Source: Chloroflexota bacterium
GTDB lineage: Bacteria; Chloroflexota; Ktedonobacteria; Ktedonobacterales; Ktedonobacteraceae
Length of the DNA stretch: 26,280 nt
Direction of reading: 5' to 3'
Assembly: GCA_902810755.1 (NCBI GenBank)
Contig: CADDYT010000081.1
Coordinates: 1-26,280 of the forward strand
Made by a program: the position numbers and the translations under genes. Below the pieces are notes generated by a model. It was not told the origin of the DNA and ran no database searches. It saw only the letters and a program-made list of their open reading frames with translations. Each line of letters opens with the position of its first letter. Within the stretch, counting starts at the first letter, position 1. Shown here piece after piece: positions 8,285-16,032 of this stretch.

Positions 8285-8475
8285 CCATTGCGGCTACCCT
8301 GTTTTTTGCTTGATTTTGCGGCACATACTTTTCGGTGCCAGAGAAAAGTAGAGCGGAGAAAGAGTCACTCTCCGTGAGTACAGCTATTCATGAAAAAAGA
8401 CCGGCAGTGCAATGGGCATATCGGTTCCATGTGCTGAACATGGAGGCGAGTGAACAAAAGAAGAAAGGAAAACCT

Positions 8476-9858
8476 ATGCCGTCCCTTGAAACCGCGAATG
8501 TGGGCAAGGCAGTTGCGGCCAGGGTAGGCACGAATATCAGGGAAGTGCGTACCAAACTTGGCATGACGCAAGCGCAACTTGCTGCGCCCGAATTTTCCAT
8601 TTCCTACATCTCTGCCATTGAACGTGGCAAGATTCGACCCTCTCTCAAGGCCCTCTCCATCCTCGCACGCCGCCTGGACGTTCCCCTGACCTTCTTACTC
8701 GAAGGTTCTCCGGCGGGCGCTGCAGAGGCTCGTGCCGTTGGCTATTCCCCCGCCGACTCAGAGCCGGATACTCGCGTCGACGTGGACCTGTTGCAGGCCG
8801 CAGTGCTGGTGCAGCAGGAAAAGTACGAACAGGCCGCGCAACTGCTGGCACCTTTGCAGCCTGAGCGTATCACCACCGAGCAAGTCTATCGACTCTATCG
8901 ACTACGCGGCGAAATTGACCTCGGCCAGAACCAGTATCAGGAAGCAGTAGTTGATTTACGACAGGCCGTGACTCAGGCAGAAGGAATCAATGATATCGAG
9001 TACATTGAGCGCGCTCGCAATTTACTTGGGAAAGCGTATTACTTGTTGTACAACTATACGCTGGCTGTCGAAAATCATCTAAGATGCAATGCTGCCATTG
9101 AGAGTGGGCAGTTGAATGATCCTCTGTTTGCCCTTGATGTCTTCAGTAACCTGGCCAATGATTACTTCCGTCTGGGGGAACTCGACAAAGCTGTCGCCTA
9201 TTACCATCGCGCCCTCGATATGTTCGAAGGTCTCAATAGGGATAGCAAGAGTTATGCTCAGAAGTACATGGAAATCAGCCAGCGGTACAAGACGGCGGGC
9301 AAACTGACGATGGCGCGCGATTACGCTATGCGTTCGCTGGCCGTCTACGAGATGCGCGATGAGATGCGCCTGGTTGGTCTCACCCATCAGCGTCTCGGCA
9401 AGACCCTGGAGCGGCAGAACAAGCTGGATGAGGCGGAAACGCAGTACAAAGAGGCGATTACCATTGAGCGCGATCTCAACGATGAAGCCGCCGCTTCACT
9501 GTGCTACACCTCTCTGGCCGAACTCTTGCTCAAGCGAGGGGATGTGCAGGGAGCCGAACAGCAGGCCAACGAGGCCCTCGCCTACGCCGAGCGCGCGCAT
9601 GATGAGATAGCCGAAGGGCAGGCCCTCATGGCCCTTGCCCAGATTCGCCATCAAGCCGGTGACTACACCGGCGCCGATCAAGCCTTCGAGCGCGCGCTCG
9701 CATTGCTGGATCGCTCGCATGCGCATGAACTGGCTGCCAGCGCCTACTTCCGCTATGCCAACCAGCTGGAAGCTCGCGGCGAAGTGCAGCGCAGTCTCAA
9801 TGCCATCAAGAAGGCGTATGACCATCAGCGCCAGGGCAAGCGAGGGGATATCGAGTAA
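8476..9858 (+). CDS. XRE-type helix-turn-helix regulator with TPR repeats (paralogue A)
   Basis: The 460-residue product has an N-terminal Cro/C1-type HTH (about residues 15-75; GMTQAQLAAPEFSISYISAIERGKIRPSL) and a long all-helical part with about seven or eight tetratricopeptide repeats from about residue 100 to the end (for example ANDYFRLGELDKAVAYYHRALDMF). This is the layout of the RRNPP/PlcR-like peptide-sensing regulators and of other HTH-TPR proteins; no ligand can be inferred. The start at 8476 is chosen because AAAGGA lies 6 nt upstream and the HTH then sits at the usual place; the frame is open upstream to a GTG at 8335. It is clearly homologous to the minus-strand gene at 12122-13465, notably in FS(I/V)SYISAIERG. 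It is followed by a strong terminator. Confidence 0.88.
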   Translation: MPSLETANVGKAVAARVGTNIREVRTKLGMTQAQLAAPEFSISYISAIERGKIRPSLKALSILARRLDVPLTFLLEGSPAGAAEARAVGYSPADSEPDTRVDVDLLQAAVLVQQEKYEQAAQLLAPLQPERITTEQVYRLYRLRGEIDLGQNQYQEAVVDLRQAVTQAEGINDIEYIERARNLLGKAYYLLYNYTLAVENHLRCNAAIESGQLNDPLFALDVFSNLANDYFRLGELDKAVAYYHRALDMFEGLNRDSKSYAQKYMEISQRYKTAGKLTMARDYAMRSLAVYEMRDEMRLVGLTHQRLGKTLERQNKLDEAETQYKEAITIERDLNDEAAASLCYTSLAELLLKRGDVQGAEQQANEALAYAERAHDEIAEGQALMALAQIRHQAGDYTGADQAFERALALLDRSHAHELAASAYFRYANQLEARGEVQRSLNAIKKAYDHQRQGKRGDIE

Positions 9859-9882
9859 TTCTTCTCGCCCTGAATAGAATCT

Positions 9883-9952
9883 GCGCCATCTCGCTTTTTT
9901 GCGCGTCGAAGTGATCTCCGACGCGCAAAATCGCGGATGGCGCGTGTTTTTT
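9883..9952 (+). terminator. Nested-stem intrinsic terminator
   Basis: An inner perfect 12-bp stem TTTTGCGCGTCG/CGACGCGCAAAA (9897-9908 and 9919-9930) is enclosed by an outer 8-bp stem GCGCCATC/GATGGCGC (9883-9890 and 9936-9943). A run of six T follows at 9947-9952. It terminates the HTH-TPR transcript only a few nt before the -35 box of the next gene. Confidence 0.85.
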
Positions 9953-9955
9953 CTG

Positions 9956-9984
9956 TTGACCATTTCTTGTTTCGTCTGTACAAT
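9956..9984 (+). promoter_or_regulatory. Promoter of the sigma-like gene
   Basis: TTGACC (9956-9961) and TACAAT (9979-9984) are 17 nt apart, immediately after the terminator. The predicted leader to the ATG at 10054 is about 60 nt. The sigma-like gene thus appears to have a housekeeping-type promoter rather than an obviously self-recognised one. Confidence 0.65.
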
Positions 9985-10053
9985 ATCGGATAGCAAAGAG
10001 TTATGCAAACTGACCAGCTTGTTGCTCAACATCACTCTGGAGGAATTGGCCGC

Positions 10054-10959
10054 ATGTCCTTTACAGCGCATGACCTGCGCTACCACGCTGAAGAAAATTT
10101 TCCGCAGCTCTATGCCTATTTACAACGGTATGCGCGACGCTTCTCCGGTACGGCGAATGCCGATACGTATGAGCTTGATCTGGTGGTCGAACATGTCGTT
10201 GAGCAACTGGTGCGCCTCGGCGTGATCGGCGGGGGTGACCGTCTCCCTCTCACCGCCATCGATTCGCTCTCGGAAGCGCAGTTCATGGCCTTTCTTCAGC
10301 GCAGCGTACATAATAAGTTTATCGATCTGTGGCGCAAACGGCATCTTGCGGTGAGCAATATGTCTGAGCTGGAAAGCCCCGAAGGCGCGGAAGGAGAAGA
10401 CAACCCTCTCAGCGATGTAATTAAGCCCGTCTGGGGTGCGCCCCCGTTCGCAACCCCGGAGGAGATCACTCTGGCTCTCGCCTCTCAGCAGGAGTTACGC
10501 AATCTGCTCAAACACTGCATTCTGGCTCTGCGCGCGGCCCCGCGCCAGTTGCAGGCAGTCTTGCAGGAGATTGACGAATTCGACTGCGCCGAGCTTTTGC
10601 GCTCCGTTCTCGACGAACTCCATCTCGCTCTTCCCCCACTGGAAGAACCGCTCGACCACCTCAGCCAGCATAAAGACCACGCCCACCGCAAATTGCGACA
10701 CTGCCTGCAACAACAAAGTACCAATTTGACCGTGACGATTGCTTTACGTTTAACTGAATATGGAGTCCATGATGCTGCTACCGGTACCTTTGAGGTGAGC
10801 ATAGATATGCTGGCGCAAGATGATCTGTCAGCAGATGAGGTGCGCCAGGGCCTGAGCGGGCTGGTGGCTGAAGGTCTTGTGGACTGGCACGGCGAGCAGA
10901 CGGTGCGCCTGAGTGCGGCCCAGAGGAAACGCCTCTCTCGCTATTATCGTGATGAGTGA
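10054..10959 (+). CDS. Divergent sigma-70/ECF-like factor with a C-terminal extension
   Basis: In this 301-residue protein, residues about 18-100 look like sigma region 2: an acidic helix (YELDLVVEHVVEQLVRLG) followed by FMAFLQRSVHNKFIDLWRKRH, which matches the ECF pattern of a tryptophan/leucine helix, RN.. and ID..R+R. Residues about 145-235 resemble region 4, with a PEE linker, LRAAPRQLQAVL in place of the usual L-P-x-x-x-R-x-V-F, and HAHRKLRHCL at the DNA-contact helix. The last 70 residues look like a winged helix (LSADEVRQGLSGLVAEGLVDW), beyond the usual ECF length. The start at 10054 has GGAGG about 10 nt upstream. The next gene carries a zinc anti-sigma motif, supporting the assignment. 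The match is motif-level, and the region 4 likeness is weak. Confidence 0.65.
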   Translation: MSFTAHDLRYHAEENFPQLYAYLQRYARRFSGTANADTYELDLVVEHVVEQLVRLGVIGGGDRLPLTAIDSLSEAQFMAFLQRSVHNKFIDLWRKRHLAVSNMSELESPEGAEGEDNPLSDVIKPVWGAPPFATPEEITLALASQQELRNLLKHCILALRAAPRQLQAVLQEIDEFDCAELLRSVLDELHLALPPLEEPLDHLSQHKDHAHRKLRHCLQQQSTNLTVTIALRLTEYGVHDAATGTFEVSIDMLAQDDLSADEVRQGLSGLVAEGLVDWHGEQTVRLSAAQRKRLSRYYRDE

Positions 10960-11023
10960 GCAGGTATTCATGTGTGCTGGCATTCCCGGTTTCTGGACAG
11001 GAGAGGAGAGGAAGAGAAAAGTT

Positions 11024-12067
11024 ATGCAAAACGATACACCACCCGGAACATTTCATACTGATGATACATCTCGCAAACTGGCGCGCTGGTTGCAGCAGAT
11101 TATGGCACAGCCGCAGCGAGAGCAAGAGCCGCCACCAGCCTCTCCAAGAGAAGAACCTCTTTCTCACCTGGCCATCCCACCCGGCGAATACCACCCCCGG
11201 TTTTACCGGCAGCTCCCGGATTTTATCATGGCCCTGCTCAGGCACGAACCGCAGGCGGTCAGCCGCTATGCCCCCCTGCTCTATCACCTTGTCGGTTGCC
11301 CGGTCTGCCATGCCGCCTACCTTGACCTCTATGATGCCCTGCGCGCGGCCCTCGCGGTTGATGAAAGCCAGCTTCATACTGTTCCATTGCCTGCCGGACC
11401 CAATGTCCCTTCGGCTCGCCAGCTGGCGCAACTCTGCCAGTTACTCATCATGCAGGCCGAAGCGGTTCTCAAACTTGCCCGGCACGAGCGCCGCGACGAT
11501 TCGGCCCTTGCCCGCGCCCTCTTGCAACTGGCGATCAAAACCGGCGCGCGCATCAATCAGGCAACCCTGCGCGCGGAAGCCTTGCAAGACCTGGTGCGCG
11601 TCGCGACAGGCTTTCAGGAGCCGGAGACGCCACCAGAGCCGCCTGCCCTCTATACCTATGCTCCTACGCTGGCTGAAGCCGGGGGCGCGCGTCATGGTAA
11701 AACGATGCGGAAAGCAGCTTCTCCACATCCCGCCGGTCCCTCACATGAATATCCGGCCATCCCGTTACAGGACCGCTCCTTTACCGGCACAATCACCCAG
11801 CAAGGAGACATATTGATCCTCCATCTGCACGCCCTGGATAGCTCGCTACGCGGTCGACCGGTCACGATTTCCGTGCCTCTTGGCTCCTTGATTGAGCCGA
11901 TCCAGTGGCTGGGCGGCAATCCTCGCGCCATTCGCTCCACCGTCGCGGTAGACGAGCAAGGTACGCTCACCGTTCCACTCGGCCATACCGCATTACGGCT
12001 CGATAACCCCGGCGACCGCCCTTTACTGGAAGTGACCTTTATGCGCGTAGAAATCCACCCCGCCTGA
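11024..12067 (+). CDS. Putative soluble zinc-binding anti-sigma-like protein
   Basis: The 347-residue product contains H88-LVG-C92-PV-C95 followed by an amphipathic helix (HAAYLDLYDALRAAL), the H-x3-C-x2-C signature of zinc-associated anti-sigma (ZAS) domains. An all-helical middle (about 125-205) follows, then a Pro-rich linker, and a C-terminal beta-rich domain from about residue 250 (SFTGTITQQGDILILHLHALD...). No membrane span is visible, unlike many anti-sigma factors, so a cytoplasmic sensor is likely. It follows the sigma-like gene by 64 nt on the same strand. The ATG at 11024 is preceded by a purine-rich GGAGAGGAGAGGAAG; an alternative ATG at 10952 overlaps the previous gene but adds residues of no evident protein character. 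The function is inferred from motif plus neighbour. Confidence 0.62.
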   Translation: MQNDTPPGTFHTDDTSRKLARWLQQIMAQPQREQEPPPASPREEPLSHLAIPPGEYHPRFYRQLPDFIMALLRHEPQAVSRYAPLLYHLVGCPVCHAAYLDLYDALRAALAVDESQLHTVPLPAGPNVPSARQLAQLCQLLIMQAEAVLKLARHERRDDSALARALLQLAIKTGARINQATLRAEALQDLVRVATGFQEPETPPEPPALYTYAPTLAEAGGARHGKTMRKAASPHPAGPSHEYPAIPLQDRSFTGTITQQGDILILHLHALDSSLRGRPVTISVPLGSLIEPIQWLGGNPRAIRSTVAVDEQGTLTVPLGHTALRLDNPGDRPLLEVTFMRVEIHPA

Positions 12068-12121
12068 TATTCCCGGCAGGCGCACAATCAATTGTTCATC
12101 AGCGTAGCAGACAGGCGTCTA

Positions 12122-13465
12122 TCAGCTATGCATCGCAAGGCGCTGCTGCCCTTCAAAAGCGCGCTTGAAGTATTTGATCGCTTCGTGAACCAGGCCCCGC
12201 TCTTCCAGCAACTGGCCGTAGCGAGCCAGTTGATCGGATAGCTCCTCGTGCAGGCCCAGGCGCTCCAGCATCTCCAGTCCTGCGATAAAGTGGCTGTCTC
12301 CGTCTTCATAGCGGCTCTGCGCATATTCGATGCGCCCCAGCGTCAGCAGCGTCTCTTTAGCGACAATCGTATCTCCCGATGTGACTGCCATCTTATAGGC
12401 TTGCCGTGCGTGTTCTTCCGCCTCACGCAGCGCCTTCTGTCTCAGGAACCACTCCGCCAGCGAGGTGGTGACACTGGCGCGCGCCAGTTGATCTTTCAGC
12501 ACGCGCTCATCCTGCAAGGCGTTCATCAGATAGGTGCGAGCAGCTTCCAGGTCACCGCGCAGCAGCGCGCGCCCGAGGTAGTGGTAGATCTCCCCGGTCA
12601 GCAGATTTGCCGCCTGCTGGTTGCTCAGGAACTCGCTTTTGTATGCATAGATGGTGGCAAGCGTCGCGTCTTCGCTGTCGATAAAGCTCTGGCTGAGAGT
12701 CCAGTACGCCGCTTTGCGCCGCTCCGTCCCCGCTACTTCGGTTGCCAGCGCGATTGCCTGCTCAAACATGGTAATCGCCTGCTCGTGATGATCCAGCGCC
12801 GCGTGCTGCTGCCCTAGCTGGAAGTAGATGCGCGTTTTCAGGAATGCATCGTCCACACCGCATTCTTCCAGGAGTTTCAGACAGGAGAGGTGGCAGGAGA
12901 TTGCCTGCGCGTAGTTATGCATTGCCGCGTAGGTGATGCCAAGCTGATAGTGTAATTGTAGTTTGCTATACCTGTCATTCTTCTCCCGCGCCAGCTCTAT
13001 TGCTTGTGAGAGCATTGCTTCAGCCTCTTGAAATTGCAACTGCGCCGCATACGCCGTACCCAGCAGGTAGCCTTTCTGAACCTGTTGCCGGTGCGTGAGC
13101 ATCTTATTCGTCAGTTTCTCCAGCCGCTCGATGGCTTCCGCGCCTTCGTTTTGCTGGATTGCCACCTGTGCCTCCAGCAGCGCCAGTTCGGCCACTTCTT
13201 CCGGCGATGGCCCTTTCGAGCCTTCATTCTGCTCCCCGCTTTTCGGCAATAGCTCGGTCGAACTCAGACCAAGCCGTCCCGCTAAAATTTCCAGCGCCCG
13301 CAGTGAGGGATGTATCTGCCCGCGCTCAATGGCTGAAATATAGCTGACCGAAAAATCCGGTTGTGCAAGCTGCCCCTGCGTCATCTTCTTTGCCTGCCGC
13401 GCCGCCCGCAATTTCGCCCCAACTGATTGACCGATCTGTGCATGCGATGATTCTTCTGGTACCAT
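12122..13465 (-). CDS. XRE-type helix-turn-helix regulator with TPR repeats (paralogue B)
   Basis: The 447-residue protein has the same architecture as the product at 8476-9858: HTH at about 12-75 (KKMTQGQLAQPDFSVSYISAIERGQIHPSLRAL) followed by about eight TPR-like repeats (for example LGITYAAMHNYAQAISCHLSCLKLL) to a C-terminal KYFKRAFEGQQRLA that resembles the other's end. It is probably a transcription factor whose TPR part senses a ligand or partner. GGAGG lies about 6 nt before the ATG and a near-consensus promoter lies 71 nt upstream of it. It is convergent with the anti-sigma-like gene, 54 nt apart. Confidence 0.88.
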   Translation of the reverse strand: MVPEESSHAQIGQSVGAKLRAARQAKKMTQGQLAQPDFSVSYISAIERGQIHPSLRALEILAGRLGLSSTELLPKSGEQNEGSKGPSPEEVAELALLEAQVAIQQNEGAEAIERLEKLTNKMLTHRQQVQKGYLLGTAYAAQLQFQEAEAMLSQAIELAREKNDRYSKLQLHYQLGITYAAMHNYAQAISCHLSCLKLLEECGVDDAFLKTRIYFQLGQQHAALDHHEQAITMFEQAIALATEVAGTERRKAAYWTLSQSFIDSEDATLATIYAYKSEFLSNQQAANLLTGEIYHYLGRALLRGDLEAARTYLMNALQDERVLKDQLARASVTTSLAEWFLRQKALREAEEHARQAYKMAVTSGDTIVAKETLLTLGRIEYAQSRYEDGDSHFIAGLEMLERLGLHEELSDQLARYGQLLEERGLVHEAIKYFKRAFEGQQRLAMHS

Positions 13466-13535
13466 AAACTTCCTCCGTGTAAACTCTCTTTTCAGACTGC
13501 CCGGTCAACAAATAAAAAAATAATGGTTAAGGTAT

Positions 13536-13564
13536 ATTGTAAAAGATGTTTCTACCTGTGTCAA
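13536..13564 (-). promoter_or_regulatory. Strong promoter of HTH-TPR paralogue B
   Basis: On the minus strand TTGACA (13559-13564) and TACAAT (13536-13541) are exactly 17 nt apart. Predicted initiation is near 13529, giving a leader of about 65 nt to the ATG. Confidence 0.75.
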
Positions 13565-13768
13565 TAGCTTGATGGAAAAACGATATGAGAAAGGCACTTA
13601 TACAGTTGCTCTCTGCCACAAATAAACCTCATAATCCTCACCGCTAAAGCATAAAATAAAAAGTTTTTATACCTTTGCAGGTGAGAAGCGAAAGTGTAAC
13701 CTCTTTATGGTTGAGCTGTAATCTTTTTCATCGTACTACGCAAATTTCCTGAAGATGCGGGCAACATG

Positions 13769-13797
13769 CTGAACTCTGGTAGAAAATCTGGTATAGT
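13769..13797 (+). promoter_or_regulatory. Possible promoter of the PAP2-like gene
   Basis: TATAGT (13792-13797) is a good -10 box. The -35 at 17 nt spacing is CTGAAC, a weak match. The leader would be about 27 nt. Confidence 0.4.
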
Positions 13798-13830
13798 AAC
13801 AGCGTGAGAAACTGAAGGAAAGAGAAGGGA

Positions 13831-14700
13831 ATGTTGACGCGAATACGACGTTTTTCTCCTGCGAGCGGCTGGTTGCCTCTCATCTCACTGGTGGCGCTGG
13901 CCCTCTTCATCGTTTATACTATCCTTGTCGCCTCGGGCGCTTTGCTCTATCCGACCATGTACCAGGAGCAATGGCTCCTGCAGCGCCCGCTCACCGGTTT
14001 CGACTGTGTTTTGCGCCAGTGGGGCAACATCGGCGACCCGCTGCCGACGCTGCTGCTTGTGCTGGCTCTGGGCGGCCTCTGCCTGGTTTTACGCTACCGC
14101 CCGCGTGTTCTGCTCTACCTCTGCCTGTTGTTCCTGCTGGGCGTGGCTGCGGAATGGCTGGGCAAGCAATATTTCGCGCAGCCGGTGCCGGGCAAGATTT
14201 ATGTGGGCCTGACCTCGCTCTCCTGTCCGCAAATATGGAAGATATCGCATGCGACCCGTCTCAAAATCGATCTGGGGATGTGGTGGCTCGCGCCGCCTAT
14301 CTCCCATGGGCGCGCTTTGAATGCCTGGTACAGCGCCACCACCCCGTTTTCTTTCGCTGATGCCCAGACGGTCTATGGCTACCCCAGCGGCCATGCCATA
14401 CGCTGGTGCTTCATCGGCCTGGTCGCCTGCTGGCTGGCCTGGCGGCAGGTGAAGTGGTGGCCGGTGCGCCTGTTCTCTATGGCGCTGGCCCTGTTTGTGG
14501 CTTTCGGTGGCGGCTTCGCCGAATTCTTTATCGGCTACCATCTGATCACCGACCTGATCGGCGGCTACCTGCTTGGCATCTGCCTGGCCTGTCTCGCCAT
14601 TACTTTGCTGAGCAGGAATGAACGGCGCAGCCGACAGGGCCGGTCGCTTCCTTTGCCAGCCTCGTCTCCTGCTCTCCAGGAGTCGGTGGCCCCTGTATAG
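13831..14700 (+). CDS. PAP2-like membrane phosphatase with altered phosphate-binding arginines
   Basis: The 289-residue multi-span membrane protein has the PAP2 (type 2 phosphatidic acid phosphatase) layout. The PSGH core is present (185-188), as is the later His237-x3-Asp241 (GYHLITDLIGG). Lys112 fits the first motif, but the arginine of K-x6-R-P is Val119 (KQYFAQPVP), and the arginine of S-R-x5-H is Glu231 (AEFFIGYH). Both residues normally hold the substrate phosphate. The nucleophile and acid-base histidines are therefore kept while phosphate contacts are lost, suggesting a different substrate or loss of phosphatase activity. An extra loop of about 45 residues (127-172) precedes PSGH. AGAGAAGGG precedes the ATG. 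It lies 84 nt upstream of aroC, which has its own promoter. Confidence 0.8.
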   Translation: MLTRIRRFSPASGWLPLISLVALALFIVYTILVASGALLYPTMYQEQWLLQRPLTGFDCVLRQWGNIGDPLPTLLLVLALGGLCLVLRYRPRVLLYLCLLFLLGVAAEWLGKQYFAQPVPGKIYVGLTSLSCPQIWKISHATRLKIDLGMWWLAPPISHGRALNAWYSATTPFSFADAQTVYGYPSGHAIRWCFIGLVACWLAWRQVKWWPVRLFSMALALFVAFGGGFAEFFIGYHLITDLIGGYLLGICLACLAITLLSRNERRSRQGRSLPLPASSPALQESVAPV

Positions 14701-14701
14701 A

Positions 14702-14730
14702 TTGACAGGCAAGGGAGTGGCGTGCATACA
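14702..14730 (+). promoter_or_regulatory. Probable aroC promoter
   Basis: A perfect TTGACA (14702-14707) is followed after 17 nt by CATACA (14725-14730). The leader would be about 48 nt. Confidence 0.5.
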
Positions 14731-14784
14731 CTCTAGCGTGTTGAATTATTATGAATTATTATAAAGAACGATGGGAGATTTACC

Positions 14785-15930
14785 ATGTTTCGCTTCTTAA
14801 CGGCGGGTGAATCGCATGGCCCCGCGCTAACCATTATCGTAGAGGGCTTGCCTGCCGGGATGCCGGTGGACAGGAGCGTCATCGACGCCGATCTGCGCCG
14901 CCGCCAGGGTGGCTACGGGCGTGGGGGGCGTATGAAGATCGAAAAGGATGCTGTGCGTTTCCTCGCGGGCGTGCGGCACGGCAAGACGCTTGGCTCGCCC
15001 ATTGCCATGCAGATCGAGAATCTCGACTGGGTCAACTGGGAGCAGCGCATGAGCGCGCAGCCCGTTGAAGATGAGATCGAGCCGGTGACGCGCATCCGAC
15101 CGGGCCATGCCGATTTCACCGGGGCCATGAAATACGGGCATCAAGATATTCGGAACGTCATTGAGCGTTCCAGTTCGCGCGAGACGGCGGCGCGCGTCGC
15201 CGTTGGCGGCCTCTGCCGCCAGTTGCTTACGCACTTTCACATCTCCATCCACAGCCACGTCCTCTCCATTGTCGACGTTGGCTACGAAACGCCGCGCCCG
15301 CTGACCCGCGACGCCTACCCTGTCTCCCTGTGGGATGCCGTCGAGGCCTCACCCATGCGCTGTGCCGATGCCGCGCTGACGGAGAAGATGATCGCGCGTA
15401 TCATCGAGGCGAAGCAGCGCGGCGATACCTGCGGCGGCGTCTTTGAAGTGGTGGCGCTGGACGTTCCCATTGGCCTCGGCAGCTACAGCCAGTGGGATCG
15501 TCGCCTGAGCGCCCGTCTTGGCATGGCGATGATGAGCATTCCTTCGGCCAGAGCGGTGGAAATCGGCGCCGGGCTGGCGGCCACACAAACGACTGGCTCG
15601 CACGTCCACGACGTGCTGCGGCACGAAGAGGGCAAGTGGTTTCACCTGACTAACAACGCCGGTGGCATCGAGGGCGGCATTACCAACGGCGAGCCGGTCG
15701 TGGTTCGTGTGGGCGTCAAACCCATCCCCACTCTCGCCCATCCCCTGCCCTCGGTTGATCTGGCAAGCGGCGAGAATATCGAGGCCAGCCGCTATGAGCG
15801 CAGCGATGTCTGCGTCGTCCCTGCCGCTGGCGTCGTCGGCGAAGCCATGATGGCCATTGTCCTCACCGAGGCGGTGCTAGAAAAGTACGGTGGCGACAGC
15901 CTGCAAGAAATGCTGCGCCATTTTCAATGA
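14785..15930 (+). CDS. aroC: Chorismate synthase
   Basis: It converts 5-enolpyruvylshikimate-3-phosphate to chorismate, the last step of the shikimate pathway, with reduced FMN as cofactor. The 381-residue product has the family signatures: MFRFLTAGESHGPAL at the start, RRRQGGYGRGGRMKIE, RPGHADFTGAMKYGHQDIRNVIERSSSRETAARVA (about 107-141), NNAGGIEGGITNGEPV and the C-terminal RSDVCVVPAAGVVGEAM. The start is fixed by the conserved N-terminus and by GGGAG about 8 nt upstream. No other aromatic-pathway gene is adjacent. Confidence 0.97.
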   Translation: MFRFLTAGESHGPALTIIVEGLPAGMPVDRSVIDADLRRRQGGYGRGGRMKIEKDAVRFLAGVRHGKTLGSPIAMQIENLDWVNWEQRMSAQPVEDEIEPVTRIRPGHADFTGAMKYGHQDIRNVIERSSSRETAARVAVGGLCRQLLTHFHISIHSHVLSIVDVGYETPRPLTRDAYPVSLWDAVEASPMRCADAALTEKMIARIIEAKQRGDTCGGVFEVVALDVPIGLGSYSQWDRRLSARLGMAMMSIPSARAVEIGAGLAATQTTGSHVHDVLRHEEGKWFHLTNNAGGIEGGITNGEPVVVRVGVKPIPTLAHPLPSVDLASGENIEASRYERSDVCVVPAAGVVGEAMMAIVLTEAVLEKYGGDSLQEMLRHFQ

Positions 15931-15955
15931 ACAATAGTCCTGTGACCGTTCGCGC

Positions 15956-15984
15956 TTGCCAGTCGCTAAGAACAGTGCTACACT
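15956..15984 (+). promoter_or_regulatory. Probable promoter of the PBP gene
   Basis: TTGCCA (15956-15961) and TACACT (15979-15984) are exactly 17 nt apart, just after aroC. The leader to the ATG at 16033 would be about 40 nt. Confidence 0.6.
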
Positions 15985-16032
15985 TCTTCTGGTTAATCGC
16001 GGCACAGGTTTGTATAGAGCAGGATGTATGAC

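Larger units (their letters stand above)
7804..8475. other. AT-rich divergent intergenic region
   Basis: The 672-nt gap between the acyl-CoA ligase and the first HTH-TPR gene is markedly richer in A+T than its neighbours. It holds the ligase promoter with its dyad, a near-consensus promoter for the HTH-TPR gene (8238-8266) and a 12-bp palindrome (8273-8284). A 71-codon open frame at 7867-8082 has no ribosome site and no recognisable protein character, and I do not call it. The leader between the predicted start site and the ATG is about 200 nt long, and I recognise no riboswitch in it. Confidence 0.5.
13466..13830. other. AT-rich divergent intergenic region
   Basis: This 365-nt region separates the second HTH-TPR gene from the PAP2-like gene. 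It contains the near-consensus minus-strand promoter (13536-13564) and a weaker plus-strand one (13769-13797). I see no small peptide gene with a ribosome site and no RNA gene. Confidence 0.5.

Noticed and set aside
8390..8437. Short upstream frame (MKKDRQCNGHIGSMC) in the leader of HTH-TPR paralogue A
   Set aside because: It could be a leader peptide, but no ribosome site precedes it and nothing indicates attenuation.
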